Shown here one piece after another: positions 44,990 through 59,105 of a DNA stretch of 64,000 nt (positions within the stretch are counted from its first letter, which is position 1; each line of letters begins with the position of its first letter). A program made the position numbers and the translations under genes. Source of the stretch: Dipteronia dyeriana (Eukaryota > Streptophyta > Magnoliopsida > Sapindales > Sapindaceae); NCBI GenBank assembly GCA_032871835.1, contig CM065298.1, positions 98,765,891-98,829,890 of the forward strand. Direction: 5' to 3'. The notes beneath the pieces were generated by a model. The model saw nothing but the letters and a program-made list of their open reading frames with translations. It was not told where the DNA came from and made no database searches.

Positions 44990-46549
44990 TGAAACAAATA
45001 TTATGGTGTGTTTACGAATAATCTAGAAGAGGTGAATAGATTTTTAAAAAATTTTAACAAAATTTCGTTAATGGTCAAGTTGACAAAAATACCCCTAACT
45101 AGTTACAATAATATCACAAGTGTAAAAAGTACGGAAATAATAAAGACACTTGAGATACACATGGAAACCCTCCAAATGGGAAAAAACACGGGTTGTTAAG
45201 TGCGCCACACTCGAACCTCGAATCCACTAATGGCAAAGGAATTACAGCCTAATCTCGATTTAAAATCCACCACTACTACCTAATCTCGGTATAAGTGAAC
45301 CTAGTCCATCTTGCTTGCGATTTAAGCTACCTAATCCCGGAAGCAACACAAGTCTTACTTCTCAATGAAGAGATAAAATGGCCTATGTGAATATATGACG
45401 ATATTCAAAGACCAAACAAGGCTAGGAAACCTTATATACTTATCTAGGATAATGAGATGACAATTAATGCAATCCTAGATATCAAGAGCTAAATGACATG
45501 TTAGATCAAACAATCCTATGAAGCTATCACAATACAACCATCAATCATGTCATCACAACAATCTCTAATTTGTATCTAGAATATAATCTAAAAGCATATA
45601 AATGATTGAAGAGATGGCTTAGCAAGGAAAACACATAAATTGTAAGAAGATAGTGAAGAACTTACCAAATAAGATGTGATGATCCAAAACTATCCATTGA
45701 TGCACTCTAAATGATCTTAGATGATGCAAGATGAAGTTTTTATGCACATGGGAATGCTTTGAGTGTTTAAAGATGAGTTCTTGGAAGAGTTTTCCTTTTG
45801 AAATGTGTTCTAAGGACAAGATATGATGTTCTGAACTCTTACACGACCTGAATACAAAGAGTTATATATATATATGAGTTTCAACCAAAGTGAGGTCGTT
45901 TTGGAAAAAACGTTCCAGCTCCCGCTATATGCACAGGTGAGGTGCGCTGGTCGAGTAGCGCACAACCTAAATTTTCAATAGGCGATGGTGGAGTGGCGCA
46001 GCTCAGTGGCGCATGACAAGCGACGATCCACTGGAATGTTGCACTGGTGAGGATGCGCTAGTCAAGTAGCGCACCACCAGCGCACTGCCCACTTTGTCAA
46101 TGTTACGAAGGTGGAGTGGCACATGACAAATGGCGATCCACTAGAATGTTGCGTTGATGAGGCTGCGCTAGTCGAGTAGCGCACCACCATTGCACTGCCC
46201 ACTTTTTTTAACACTCAAACACACATTTTCAACAAGTCCTAGAGTGATGAAGATGCATCATATTCTAATACCTAAAATGACATGGTACATTAATTACAAG
46301 ATGCAAATAAATCAAGAAGAGTCATTTAAACAAAAATAAACACAAGTATAAACACACAACATATATGAATAAGAGTTATGCATGAATTTGTGAGTGTATA
46401 CAACTATCTCTTCAAAGCAAGTAAGCATAAGAATTTTACCTTTGGTGCTTCTTCTCTTGAGGTCTTGAGAGCCTAAGCTACCCTTACATAACACCCCAAA
46501 AATGTGATTTGTTCACGAAATAAGCCAATCAATAAATAAGGACTTTACA
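44990..46549 (-). repeat. 5' LTR of the SIRE-like element
   Basis: 1560 bp, on the minus strand TGTAAAGTCC to TTTGTTTCA. It matches 6774-8694. A TA-rich box lies at about 45864-45876, and U3 carries tandem GCGCTGG/CCAGCGC blocks (45940-46200). The U3 end (46131-46549) is the part repeated in the adjacent tandem array. Confidence 0.88.
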
Positions 46550-47120
46550 TTATATTTTCACGCACCTTGATGATGGTCTCCTCAGCGATTGCAACCCTTT
46601 CATACATTACTTCAAAAATGGCATTTATGTTGTGACTACTCCTGCCATTTGCTTCCATTTTCACTTGTAAAAATGATGTGATGGAACAAATAGCTGAGAG
46701 AGATTGAAGACTTTTGTGACCAATATGTACCGATATATGGTTTTTATAGTGGAACAAGATGACCCGTATCAGTGAAAACTGAAAAGTCACCTTTACATTC
46801 ATTTCATTGAAGAATGAACCATTGTAACCTTTCAAAAATCTTTACATATGAAATGAACCATTGTCTCTTAAATGAACATTTATTTTGTTATTGTAAACTG
46901 AACATTGGACACACTAAGGAAAGCCACAAGTTTATTGTACAGATTTTTCTGAAAATAAAGAGCCGACAGTTTATTGCGGGCATTGGAACAAATCTCATGA
47001 GCCTGAGAACAAATCTCCTAGGCCTACTGTTAGGCCTGGGAACAACTCTGAACATTTAAGTTGATAAGTGGAAAGAGATGACCCTTACGAGAATTGTGTT
47101 AGTCCTATATATATAAACAA

Positions 47121-47151
<31 letters not shown>

Positions 47152-50100
47152 ACTCATCTGCCTAGGAGTTTCATATGCCATGTTTTCCTGATCTGTAGTA
47201 TATATATATATATAGGCGCATGACAAACGGTGATCCACTAGAATGTTGCGTTGGTGAGGCTGCGCTAGTCGAGTAGCGCACCACCAGTGCACTGCCCACT
47301 TTTTTTAACACTCAAACACACATTTTCAAAAAGTCCTAGAGTGATGAAGATGCATCATATTCTAATGCCTAAAATGACATGGTACATTAATTACAAGATG
47401 CAAATAAATCAAGAAGAGTCATTTAAACAAAAATGCACACAAGTATAAACACACAACATATATGAATAAGAGTTATGCATTAATTTGTGAGTCTGTGCAA
47501 CTATCTCTTCAAAGCAAGTAAGCATAAGAATTTTACCTTTGGTGCTTCTTCTCATGAGGTCTTGAGAGCCTAAGCTACCCTTACATAACACCCCAAAAAT
47601 GTGATTTGTTCACGAAATAAGCCAATCAATAAATGAGGACTTTACATTATATTTTCACGCTCTTTGATGATGGTCTCCTCAGCGATTGAAACCCTTTCAT
47701 ACATTACTTCAAAAATGGAATTTATGTTGTGACTACTCCTACCATTTGCTTCCATTTCCACTTGCAAAAATGATGTGATGGAACAAACAGCTGAGAAAGA
47801 TTGAAGACTTTTGTGACTAATATGTACCGATATATGGTTTTTATAGTGGAACAAGATGACCCATATCAGTGAAAACTGAAAAGTCACCATTACATTCATT
47901 TCATTCAATAATGAACCATTGTAACCTTTCAAATATCTTTACATATGAAATGAACCATTGTCCCTTAAATGAACATTTATTTTGTTATTGTAAACTGAAC
48001 ATTGGATACACTAGGGAAAGCAACCTGTTTATTGTACAGTTTTTTCTGAAAATAAAAAGCCATCAGTTTATTGCAGGCATTGGAACAAATCTCCTAAGCC
48101 TGAGAACAAATCTCATATGCCTACTATTAGGCATGGGAACAACTCTGAACATTTAAGTTGATAAGTGGAAAGAGATGACCTTTAAGAAAATTGTGTTAGG
48201 CCTATATATATATACTCATCGGCCTAGGAGTTTTATATGCCATGTTTTCCTGATATGTGGTATATATATATATATATATATATATATTTAAATATATATA
48301 TATAAGCGCATGACAAATGGCGATCCACTAGAATGTTGCGCTGGTGATGCTGCGCTAGTCGAGTAGCGCACCACCAGTTCACTACCCACTTTTTTTAACA
48401 CTCAAACACACATTTTCAACAAGTCCTAGAGTGATGAAGATGTATCATATTCTAATGCCTAAAATGACATGGTACATTAATTACAAGATGCAAATAAATC
48501 AAGAAGAGTCATTTATACAAAAATGCACACAAGTATAAACACACAACATATATGAATAAGTGTTATGCATGAATTTGTGAGTGTGTGCAACTATCTCTTC
48601 AAAGCAAGTAAGCATAAGAATTTTACCTCTGGTGCTTCTTTTCTTGAGGTCCTGAGAGCCTAAATTACCCTTACATAACACCCCAAAAATGTGATTTTTT
48701 CACGAAATAAGCCAATCAATAAATGAAGACTTTACATTATATTTTCACGCTCCTTGATTATGGTCTCCTCAGCGATTGCAACCCTTACATACATTACTTC
48801 AAAAATGGCATTTATGCTGTGACTACTCCTACCATTTGTTCCACTTCCACTAGTAAAAATGATGTGATGGAACAAATAGCTGAGAAAGATTGAAGACTTT
48901 TGTGACCAATATGTACCGATATATGGTTTTTATAGTGGAACAAGATAACCCATATCAGTTAAAACTGAAAAGTCACATTTACATTCATTTCATTCAAGAA
49001 TGAACCATTGTAACCTTTCAAATATCTTTATATATGAAATGAACCATTGTCCCTTAAATGAACATTTATTTTGTTATTGTAAACTGAACATTAGATACAC
49101 TAGGGAAAGCCACAAGTTTATTGTACAGATTTTTCTGAAAATAAAAAGCCACCAGTTTATTGCGGACATTAAAACAAATCTTCTAAGCCTGAGAACAAAT
49201 CTCCTAGGCCTACTATTAGGCCTGGGAACAACTCTAAACATTTAAGTTGATAAGTGGAAAGAGATGAGCCTTACAAGAATTGTGTTAGTATATATATATA
49301 TATATATATAGGCGCATGACAAACGGTGATCCACTAGAATGTTTCGCTGGTGAGACTGCTCTAGTCGAGTAGCGCACCACCAGTGCACTGTCCACTTTTT
49401 TTAACACTCAAACACACATTTTCAACAAGTCCTAGAGTGATGAAGATGCATCATATTCTAATGCCTAAAATGACATGGTACATTAATTACAAGATGCAAA
49501 TAAATCAAGAAGAGTCATTTAAACAAAAATGCGCACAAGTATAAACACACAACATATATGATTAAGAGTTATGCTTGAAATTGTGAGTGTGTGCAACTAT
49601 CTCTTCAAAGCAAGTAAGCCTAAGAATTTTACCTTCGGTGCTTCTTCTCTTGAGGTCTTGAGAGCCTAAGCTACCCTTACATAACACCCCAAAAATGTGA
49701 TATGTTCACGAAATAAACCAATCAATAAATGAGGACTTTACATTATATTTTCACGCTCCTTGATGATGGTCTCCTCAGCGATTGCAACCCTTTCATACAT
49801 TACTTCAAAAATGGCATTTATGTTGTGACTACTCCTGCCAATTGCTTCCATTTCCACTTGTAAAAATGATGTGATGGAACAAACAGCTGAGAAAGATTGA
49901 AGACTTTTGTGACCAACATGTACGGATATATGGTTTTTATAGTGGAACAAGATGACCCATATTAGTGAAAACTGAAAAGTCACCTTTACATTCATTTCAT
50001 TCAAGAATGAAACATTGTAACTTTTCAAATATCTTTACGTATGAAATGAACCGTTGTCCCTTAAATGAACATTTATTTTGTTATTGTAAACTGAACATTA

Positions 50101-50307
50101 CATACACTAGGGAAAGCCACTAGTTTATTGTACTGATTTTTCTGAAAATAAAAAGCCACCAGTTTATTGCGGGCATTGGAACAAATCTCCTGGGAACAAC
50201 TCTGAACATTTAAGTTGATAAGTGGAAAGAGATAACCCTTACGAGAATTGTTTTAGGCCTATATATATATATATACATTAGTATATATATATATATATAT
50301 ATGTATG

Positions 50308-50340
<33 letters not shown>

Positions 50341-52457
50341 GCGCGTGACAAACGATGATCAACTAGAATGTTGTGCTGTTGAGGCTGCGCTAGTCGAGTA
50401 GCGCAACACCAGTGCACTGCCCAACTTTTTTAACACTCAAATACACATTTTCAACAATTCCTAGAGTGATGAAGATGCATCATATTCTAATGCCTAAAAT
50501 GACATGGTACATTAATTACAAGATGCAAATAAATCAAGAAGAGTCATTTAAACAAAAATGCGCACAAGTATAAACACACAACATATATGAATAAGAGTTA
50601 TGAATGAATTTGTGAGTGTGTGCAACAATCTCTTCAAAGCAAGTAAGCATAAGAATTTTACCTTTGGTGCTTCTTCTCTTGAGGTCTTGAGAGCCTAAAC
50701 TACCCTTACATAACACCCCAAAAATGTGATTTGTTCACGAAATAAGCCAATCAATAAATGAGGACTTTACATTATATTTTCATGCTCATTGATGATGGTC
50801 TCCTCAGCGATTGCAACCCTTTCACACATTACTTCAAAAATGGCATTTATGTTGTGACTACTCCTGCCATTTGCTTCCATTTGCGCTTGTAAAAATGATG
50901 TGATGAAACAAACAGCTGAGATAGATTGAAGACTTTTGTGACCAATATGTACCTTTATAAGGTTTTTATAGTGCAACAAGATGACCCATATCAGTGAAAA
51001 CTGAATAGTCACCTTTACATTCATTTCATTCAAGAATGAACCATTGTAACCTTTCAAATATATTTACATATGAAATGAACCATTGCCCCTTAAATGAACA
51101 TTTATTTTGTTATTGTAAACTGAACATTGGGTACATTAGAGAAAGCCACTAGTTTATTGTACAGATTTTTCTGAAAATACAGTTTATTACGGGCATTGGA
51201 ACAAATCTCCTAGGCCTACCATTAGGCCTAAGAAAAAATCTCCTAGGCCTACTGTTAGGCCTAGGAACAACTCTGAACATTTAAGTTGATAAGTGGAAAG
51301 AGATAACCCTTACGAGAATTGTGTTAGTCCTATATATATATACAAATATATATATATATATACACTCATCGGCCTAGGAGTTTCATATGCCATGTTTTCC
51401 TGATCTGTAGTATATATATATATATGCGCATGACAAACGGTGATCCACTAGAATGTTGCGCTGGTGATGCAGCGCTAGTCGAGTAGCGCACCACCAGTGC
51501 ACTGCCCACTTTTTTTCACACTCAAACACAAATTCTCAACAAGTCCTAGAGTGATGAAGATGCATCTTATTCTAATGCCTAAAATGACATGGTACATTAA
51601 TTACAAGACGCAAATAAATCAAGAAGAGTCATTTAAACAAAAATGCACACAAGTATAAACACACAACATATATGAATAAGAGTTATGCATGAATTTGTGA
51701 GTCTGTGCAACTATCTCTTCAAAGCAAGTAAGCATAAGAATTTTACCTTTGCTGCTTCTTCTCTTAAGGTCTTGAGAGCCTAAGCTACCCTTACATAACA
51801 CCCCAAAAATATGATTTGTTCACGAAATAAGTCAATCAATAAATGAGGACTTTACATTATATTTTCACGTTCCTTGATGATGGTCTCCTCAGCGATTGCA
51901 ACCCTTTCACACATTACTTCAAAAATGGCATTTATGTTGTGACTACTCCTGCCATTTGCTTCCATTTCCGCTTGTAAAAATGATGTGATGAAACAAACAG
52001 CTGAGAAAGATTGAAGACTTTTGTGACCAATATGTACCTTTATATGATTTTATAGTGGAACAAGATGACCCATATCAGTGAAAACTGAAAAGTCACCTTT
52101 ACATTCATTTCATTCAAGAATGAACCATTGTAACCTTTCAAATATCTTTACATATGAAATGAACCATTGTCCCTTAAATGAACATTTATTTTGTTATTGT
52201 AAACTGAACATTACATACACTAGGGAAAGCCACCAGTTTATTGTACAAATTTTTCTGAAAATAAAAAGCCACCAGTTTATTGCGGGCATTGGAACAAATT
52301 TCCTGAGCCTTTGAATAAATCTCCTAGGCCTTCTTTTAGTCCTGGGAACAACTTTGAACATTTAGGTTGATAAGTGGAAAGAGATGACCCTTACGAGAAT
52401 TATGTTAGGCCTATATATATATATATATACATTAGTATATATATATATGTATGTATG

Positions 52458-52523
<66 letters not shown>

Positions 52524-54561
52524 TGACAAACGGTGATCCACTAGAATGTTGCGCTGTTAAGGCTGCGCTAGTCGAGTAGCGCACCACCAGTGCACTGCCC
52601 AACTTTTTTAACACTCAAACACACATTTTCAATAAGTCCTAGAGTGATGAAGATGCATCATATTCTAATGCCTAAAATGACATGGTACATTAATTACAAG
52701 ATGCAAATAAATCAAGAAGAGTCATTTAAACAAAAATGCGCACAAGTATAAACACACAACATATATGAATAAGAGTTATGCATGAATTTATGAGTGTGTG
52801 CAACTATCTCTTCAAAGCAAGTAAGCATAAGAATTTTACCTTTGGTGCTTCTTCTCTTGAGGTCTTGAGAGCCTAAGCTACCCTTACATAACACCCCGAA
52901 AATGTGATTTGTTCACGAAATAAGCCAATCAATAAATGAGGCCTTTAAATTATATTTTCATGCTCCTTGATGATGGTCTCCTCAGCGATTGCAACCCTTT
53001 CACACATTACTTCAAAAATGGCATTTATGTTGGGACTACTCCTGCCATTTGCTTCCATTTCCGCTTGTAAAAATGATGTGATGAAACAAACAGCTGAGAA
53101 AGATTGAAGACTTTTGTGACCAATATATACCTTTATATGGTTTTTATAGTGCAACAAGATGACCTATATCAGTGAAAACTGAAAAGTCACCTTTACATTC
53201 ATTTCATTCAAGAATGAACCATTGTAACCTTTCAAATATTTTTACATATGAAATGAACCATTGTCCCTTAAATGAACATTTATTTTGTTATTGTAAACTG
53301 AACATTGGATACACTAGAGAAAGCCACTAGTTTATTGAACAGATTTTTCTGAAAAAAAAAAGCCACCAGTTTATTGCGGGCATTGGAACAAATCTCCTAG
53401 GCCTACCATTAGGCCTGGGAACAACTCTGACCATTTAAGTTGATAAGTGGAAAGAGATGACCCTTACGATGATTGTGTTAGGCCTATATATATATACAAA
53501 TATATATATACAACTTATCGGCCTAGGACTTTTATATGCCATGTTTTCCTGATATACGGTATATATATATATATTGGCGCATGACAAACGGTGATCCACT
53601 AGAATGTTGCGCTGGTGATGCTGCGCTAGTCGAGTATCGCACCACCAGTGCACTGCCCACTTTTTTTAACACTCAAACACATATTTTCAACAAGTCCTAG
53701 AGTGATGAAGATGCATCATATTCTAATGCCTAAAATGACATGGTACATTAATTACAAGATGCAAAAAAATCAAGAAGAGTCATTTAAACAAAAATGCACA
53801 CAAGTATAAACACACAACATATATGAATAACTGTTATGCATGAATTTATGAGTGTGTGCAACTATTTCATCAAAGAAAGTAAGCATAAGAATTTTACCTT
53901 TGATGCTTCTTCTCTTGAGGTCTTGAGAGCCTAATCTACCCTTACATAACACCCCAAAAATGTGATTTGTTCACGAAATAAGACAATCAATAAATGAGGA
54001 CTTTACATTATATTTTCACGCTTCTTGATGATGGTCTCTTCAGCGATTGCAACTCTTTCATACATTACTTCAAAAATGGCATTTATGTTGTGACTACTCC
54101 TGCCATATGCTTCCATTTCCACTTGTAAAAATGATGTGATGGAACAAATAGCTGAGAAAGATTGAAGACTTTTGTGACCAACATGTACCGATATATGGTT
54201 TTTATAGTGGAACAAGATGACCCATATCAGTGAAAACTGAAAAGTCACATATACATTCATTTCATTCATGAATGAACCATTGTAACCTTTCAAATATCTT
54301 TACATATGAAATGAACCATTGTCCCTTAAATGAACATTTATTTTGTTATTGTAAACTGAACATTGGATACACTAGAGAAAGCCACCAGTTTATTGTACCG
54401 ATTTTTCTGAAAATAAAAAGCAACCAGTTTATTGCGGGCATTGGAACTAATCTCCTAAGCCTGAGAACAAATCTCCTAGGCCTACTGTTAGGCCTGGGAA
54501 CAACTCTGAACATTGAAGTTGATAAGTGGAAAGAGGTGAACCTTACGAGAATTGTGTTAGT

Positions 54562-54614
<53 letters not shown>

Positions 54615-55708
54615 ATGACAAACGGTGATCCACTAGAATGTTGCGTTTTTGAGGCTGCGCTAGTCGAGTAGCGCACCACCAGTGCATTGCCCAACTTTTT
54701 TAACACTCAAACACACATTTTCAACAAGTCCTAGAGTGATGAAGATGCATCATATTCTAATGCTTAAAATGACATGGTACATTAATTACAAGATGCAAAT
54801 AAATCAAGAAGAGTCATTTAAACAAAAATGCGCACAAGTATAAACACACAACATATATGATTAAGAGTTATGCTTGAAATTGTGAGTGTGTGCAACTATC
54901 TCTTCAAAGCAAGTAAGCATAAGAATTTTACCTTCGGTGCTTCTTCTCTTGAGGTCTTGAGAGCCTAAGCTACCCTTACATAACACCCCAAAAATGTGAT
55001 TTGTTCACGAAATAAGCCAATCAATAAATGAGAACTTTACATTATATTTTCACGCTTCTTGATGATGGTATCCTCAGCGATTGCAACCCTTTCTTACATT
55101 ACTTCAAAAATGGAATTTATGTTGTGACTACTCCTGCCATTTGCTTCCATTTCCACTTGTAAAAATGATGTGATGGAACAAATAGCTGCGAAATATTGAA
55201 GACTTTTGTGACCAATATGCACCGATATATTGTTTTTATAGTGGAACAAGAGTACCCATATCAGTGAAAACTGAAAAGTCACATTTACATTCATTTCATT
55301 CATGAATGAACCATTGTAACCTTTCAAATATCTTTACATATGAAATGAACCATTGTCTCTTAAATGAACATTTATTTTGTTATTGTAAACTGAACATTGG
55401 ATACACTAGGGAAAGCCACAAGTTTATTGTACAGATTTTTCTGAAAATAAAAAGCCACCAATTTATTGCGGGCATTGGAACAAATCTCCTGAGCCCGAGA
55501 ACAAATCTCCTGAGCCTAAGAACAAATCTCCTAGGCCTACTGTTAGGCCTGGGAACAACTCTGAACATTTAAGTTGATAAGTGGAAAGAGATGACCCTCA
55601 CGAGAATTGTGTTAGTCCTATATATATATATGCAAATATATATATATATATATATATATACAACTCATCGGCCTAGGAGTTTCATATACCATGTTTTCCT
55701 GATCTGTA

Positions 55709-55750
<42 letters not shown>

Positions 55751-56808
55751 AGACGCATGACAAACGGTGATCCACTAGAATGTTGCGCTGGTGAGGCTGC
55801 GCTAGTCGAGTAGCGCACCACCAGTGTACTGCCCACTTTTTTTAACACTCAAACACACATTTTCAACATGTCCTAGAGTGATGAAGATGCATCATATTCT
55901 AATGCCTAAAATGACATGGTACATTAATTACAAGATGCAAATAAATCAAGAAGAGTCATTTAAACAAAAATGCACACAAGTATAAACACACAACATATAT
56001 GAATAAGAGTTATGCGTGAATTTGTGTGTCTGTGCAACTATCTCTTCAAAGCAAGTAAGCATAAGAATTTTACCTTTGGTGCTTCTTCTCTTGAGGTCTT
56101 GAGAGCCTAAGCTACCCTTACATAACACCCTAAAAATGTGATTTGTTCACGAAATATGCCAATCAATAAATGAGGACTTTACATTATATTTTCACGCTCC
56201 TTGATGATGGTCTCCTCAGCGATTGCAACCCTTCCATACATTACTTCAAAAATGGCATTTATGTTGTGACTACTCCTGCCATTTGCTTCCATTTCCATTA
56301 GTAAAAATGATGTGATGGAACAAATAGCTGAGAAAGATTGAAGACTTTTGTGACCAATATGTACCGATATATGGTTTTTATAGTGGAACAAGATGACCCA
56401 TATGAGTGAAAACTGAAAAGTCACCATTACATTCATTTCATTCAATAATGAACCATTGTAACCTTTCAAATATCTTTACATATGAAATGAACCATTGTCC
56501 CTTAAATGAACATTTATTTTGTTATTGTAAACTGAACATTGGATACACTAGGGAAAGCAACCAGTTTATTGTACAGTTTTTTCTGAAAATAAAAAGCCAT
56601 CAGTTTATTGCAGGCATTGAAACAAATCTCCTAAGCCAGAGAACAAATCTCATATGCCTACTATTAGGCATGGGAACAACTCTGAACATTTAAGTTGATA
56701 AGTGGAAAGAGATGACCCTTAAGAGAATTGTGTTAGGCCTATATATATATACTCATCGGCCTAGGAGTTTTATATGCCATGTTTTCCTGATATGTGGTAT
56801 ATATATAT
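46131..56808. repeat. Tandem array of about ten 1.0-1.14 kb units (LTR junction satellite)
   Basis: Each unit has about 410 bp of SIRE-like U3 (from GCGCATGACAAACGG to GACTTTACA), about 600-670 bp of non-LTR flank beginning TTATATTTTCACGC, and a TA-rich seam. Units start near 46131 (joined to the full LTR), 47217, 48305, 49312, 50341, 51425, 52518, 53577, 54611 and 55753. The seam carries a further block (CTCATCGGCCTAGGAGTTT, then CATGTTTTCCTGAT) in units 1, 2, 5, 7, 9 and 10 but not in 3, 4, 6 and 8. Repeated short reading frames on the minus strand (60 and 96 codons) come from the repetition and need not be genes. No transposase or rRNA is present. Confidence 0.92.
46545..46835 (-). other. 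Open frame in the array's non-LTR part (recurs in most units)
   Basis: A 96-codon frame ends MEANGRSSHNINAIFEVMY then ERVAIAEETIIKERENIM. Its last codons are formed by the LTR start, so the copia element appears to have landed inside an older frame. Copies lie at 47642-47932, 49738-50028, 50767-51057, 54003-54293 and 56179-56469. Shorter or broken ones occur in the other units. It looks like the end of an exon of an unidentified gene or transposon. I do not recognise it. Confidence 0.3.
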
Positions 56809-57124
56809 GCATCTAAGGCCTAGGAGAATTGTTCACATGCCTAAATTGAATTAGTCTATCATTACCTTCAAAATCATTTTCAATATTGGTCTTTTAAAGT
56901 TATTGGATATATACATCCATTAACAAATATGGTGACTTGGACCATTGTTGATAACTACAAGTCTCTTAAGCCTAGGAATAAATCTCCAGGGCCTAGAAGA
57001 GTTGTTCTCAGGCATAATAGAATTTATCTAAACACAAAATACATCATAAACATTACCAACAAATATGAAGTGCACAAAACATTCTCAGCCTAAATACATG
57101 ATTCCCAAGCTATACAAGTCTACT
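56809..57124. other. Flank between array and Ulp1-like gene
   Basis: AT-rich, with several CCTAGG / CCTAAG phrases (for example AAGCCTAGGAATAAATCTCC near 56980) that also occur in the array's non-LTR part and in the introns of the neighbouring gene (58950-59030, 61480-61690). This suggests that the array flank and the gene came from the same original locus. No gene is visible. Confidence 0.4.
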
Positions 57125-57772
57125 CTATAGGGAATTACGAAGTTGACCATTGGTGTAAATGTCAATTGCAATGGCCTTATGGATGTTTTTGATATTCTTT
57201 TGTCCAAAAATTGATTTCCATGGAGTTGGTACTCCAGCCATAATCAAGTCAGCATACTTCATTCAAAAGGCACCACAACTTTTTCTGTAAAATGATGGGA
57301 TATGTATTACATAAGTATCTTTAGGAAAGTAAATAGAGTAAATAAATATGTCAAATATACCCCTCATCTTGTTGTGGAATGAGATCATTGTGCATGCTTT
57401 TAGCTGTGAATGGGGTGGCTTGAGGATCCATCTTCATTTGTTGGTAGTAACCGGTATGCTTCAACATAGATGGCAATGGGTAAAGCATGCCACGAATGTC
57501 CTTTAGCCGATTACTAAGTCTGCTTCTCTGTTCGCTCAATGAGTTAAATAACAGTACTTTTCCTTCCTTGAGAAGTACATGGCATAACACCCAATGGTCG
57601 AGAAGGTGGCACGAAATGAGCAGCTGTATATACAATAGATAAAAATTAGTTAAGGAAATAGATAATGACAACGCAACGTCATTTCCAACAACTCACTAAA
57701 TCCATTTGCCACCAAGGTTGAGGGTACAGAAGTTCATGCCTTGTAAAATGTTTGAGGACGTCTGAACTTGGT

Positions 57773-57934
57773 TGCTAATCTAAAGGAACGAATTCTGGGT
57801 AGTCTTTCCAGATATTGATCTTCTTGACCCTTTTTTTACGATCTTTTTTCTATTGCTAATCTAAAGGAACGAATTCTGGGTAGTCTACCCAGACATTGAT
57901 CTTCTTGACCCTTTTTTACGATCTTTTTTCTATT
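57773..57934. repeat. 81-bp direct duplication
   Basis: Two adjacent copies of an 81-bp unit (starting TTGCTAATCTAAAGGAACG at 57773 and 57854). The length is 27 codons, so it could be tolerated in the coding frame, but on the minus strand it contains stops in the frame that I tested. Confidence 0.85.
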
Positions 57935-59105
57935 CAAGAGAATGAGGAGAACTAGTTTCTTTTGGCTGACTTCTTTCCTCCTCATCCTTCTCAAATTATG
58001 TTATCTCCCTCAAGCTATCTAACAATTTCATTTCATTTGCCCACTTAATGTTTATGCTTATCTGTCATCAAAAAATACATTCATTAAGATAATTTCTAGA
58101 CTCATGGCAACCAGTCCTAGGCTTATATCAATCAATCATAGACTCAAAAATGCATGAATTATAACACATTTTCATAAACATGCATAAACACATTTTCATA
58201 TACCATATCATATAACTATGGTGCTACTTACGAAGAAAGATGTGTTAACTAATACAGTATTTTGCACATAGTTAAGCTCACTGCTCGATCGCCTCCTTCA
58301 TAGGATATCAAAGTAACTAAGAATATGCTGTGTAAATGAAGTGATGTACGTTACGAAATAAGTAACATAAAGCCTTAATAACCAGGGAGAAATGGATAGT
58401 TAATTATGTTACCATATCTGATATCCACTTTTCGATGTTGATCAGGTCTTGAAAATGTTGATGCATCATGGGAAAGATTTGTCCGGTATAAAAACTATTA
58501 AAAAATGAATACATTACATTATGACAAATATTCAAAAACTATTATAATGAAAATCATGAAAATATAACAGATTACAGGAATGGAATATTACTCAACTTGG
58601 TCGTAGTTCTTCAGGAAAGACATGAACTCAACTAAGTCTATATCTTCCTCACTTGACTTTGATTTCCTTGTCTTCTTAGGCATCGGATTTGTGTACAGGC
58701 TTCAAGCTACCTTGGCCGGTTTCGACCCCTCTGTTTGTCAACGTCTATGTATTCAACATTAGGGTCAGCCTCAATAAGTGCTACCACACTATTGAGGAAG
58801 TTCTGTGCAATAAAACACACGGACGGGGATGGATATTCTTCCAAGTCAAGGATAGATTTTCCCCCGAGTCCTACATAAAATTAAATATGTAGTAAGCTAC
58901 AAACCATTGATAAGAAAACGTATACATGACAAAAACACTATTATAGAATTGTTCCTAGCCTAAGAGAATTGTTCTCAGGCCCAAGAGAATTGTTCTCAGG
59001 CCTAATAGAATTATTCCCAAGCCTCAACCATATACATGACATAACCACTCTTATGTTATAGATATACATGACAAAATCACTATTATTTATAAAATGTACC
59101 TCGAC

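Larger units (their letters stand above)
42140..46549 (-). mobile_element. SIRE-like copia retrotransposon, 5' half
   Basis: This has the 5' LTR (46549-44990), primer site, gag with zinc knuckle, protease, GAG-pre-integrase and the start of integrase, then breaks off at about 42140 against another copia fragment. The long gag with an acidic/Ser-rich middle and coiled coil is characteristic of SIRE/Maximus-type elements. Its 3' LTR is absent. The LTR matches the solo LTR at 6774-8694, and its first 410 bp are amplified in the array to the right. Confidence 0.85.

Noticed and set aside
46312..55946. Recurrent 60-codon minus-strand frames (MLCKGSLGSQDLK...) as a gene family
   Set aside because: They lie wholly within U3 of the SIRE-like LTR and repeat only because the LTR part is in each array unit.
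46131..56808. CRISPR array or rDNA-like repeat
   Set aside because: Units are about 1 kb with LTR content and no short repeat-spacer structure; no rRNA motifs; the genome is a plant's.
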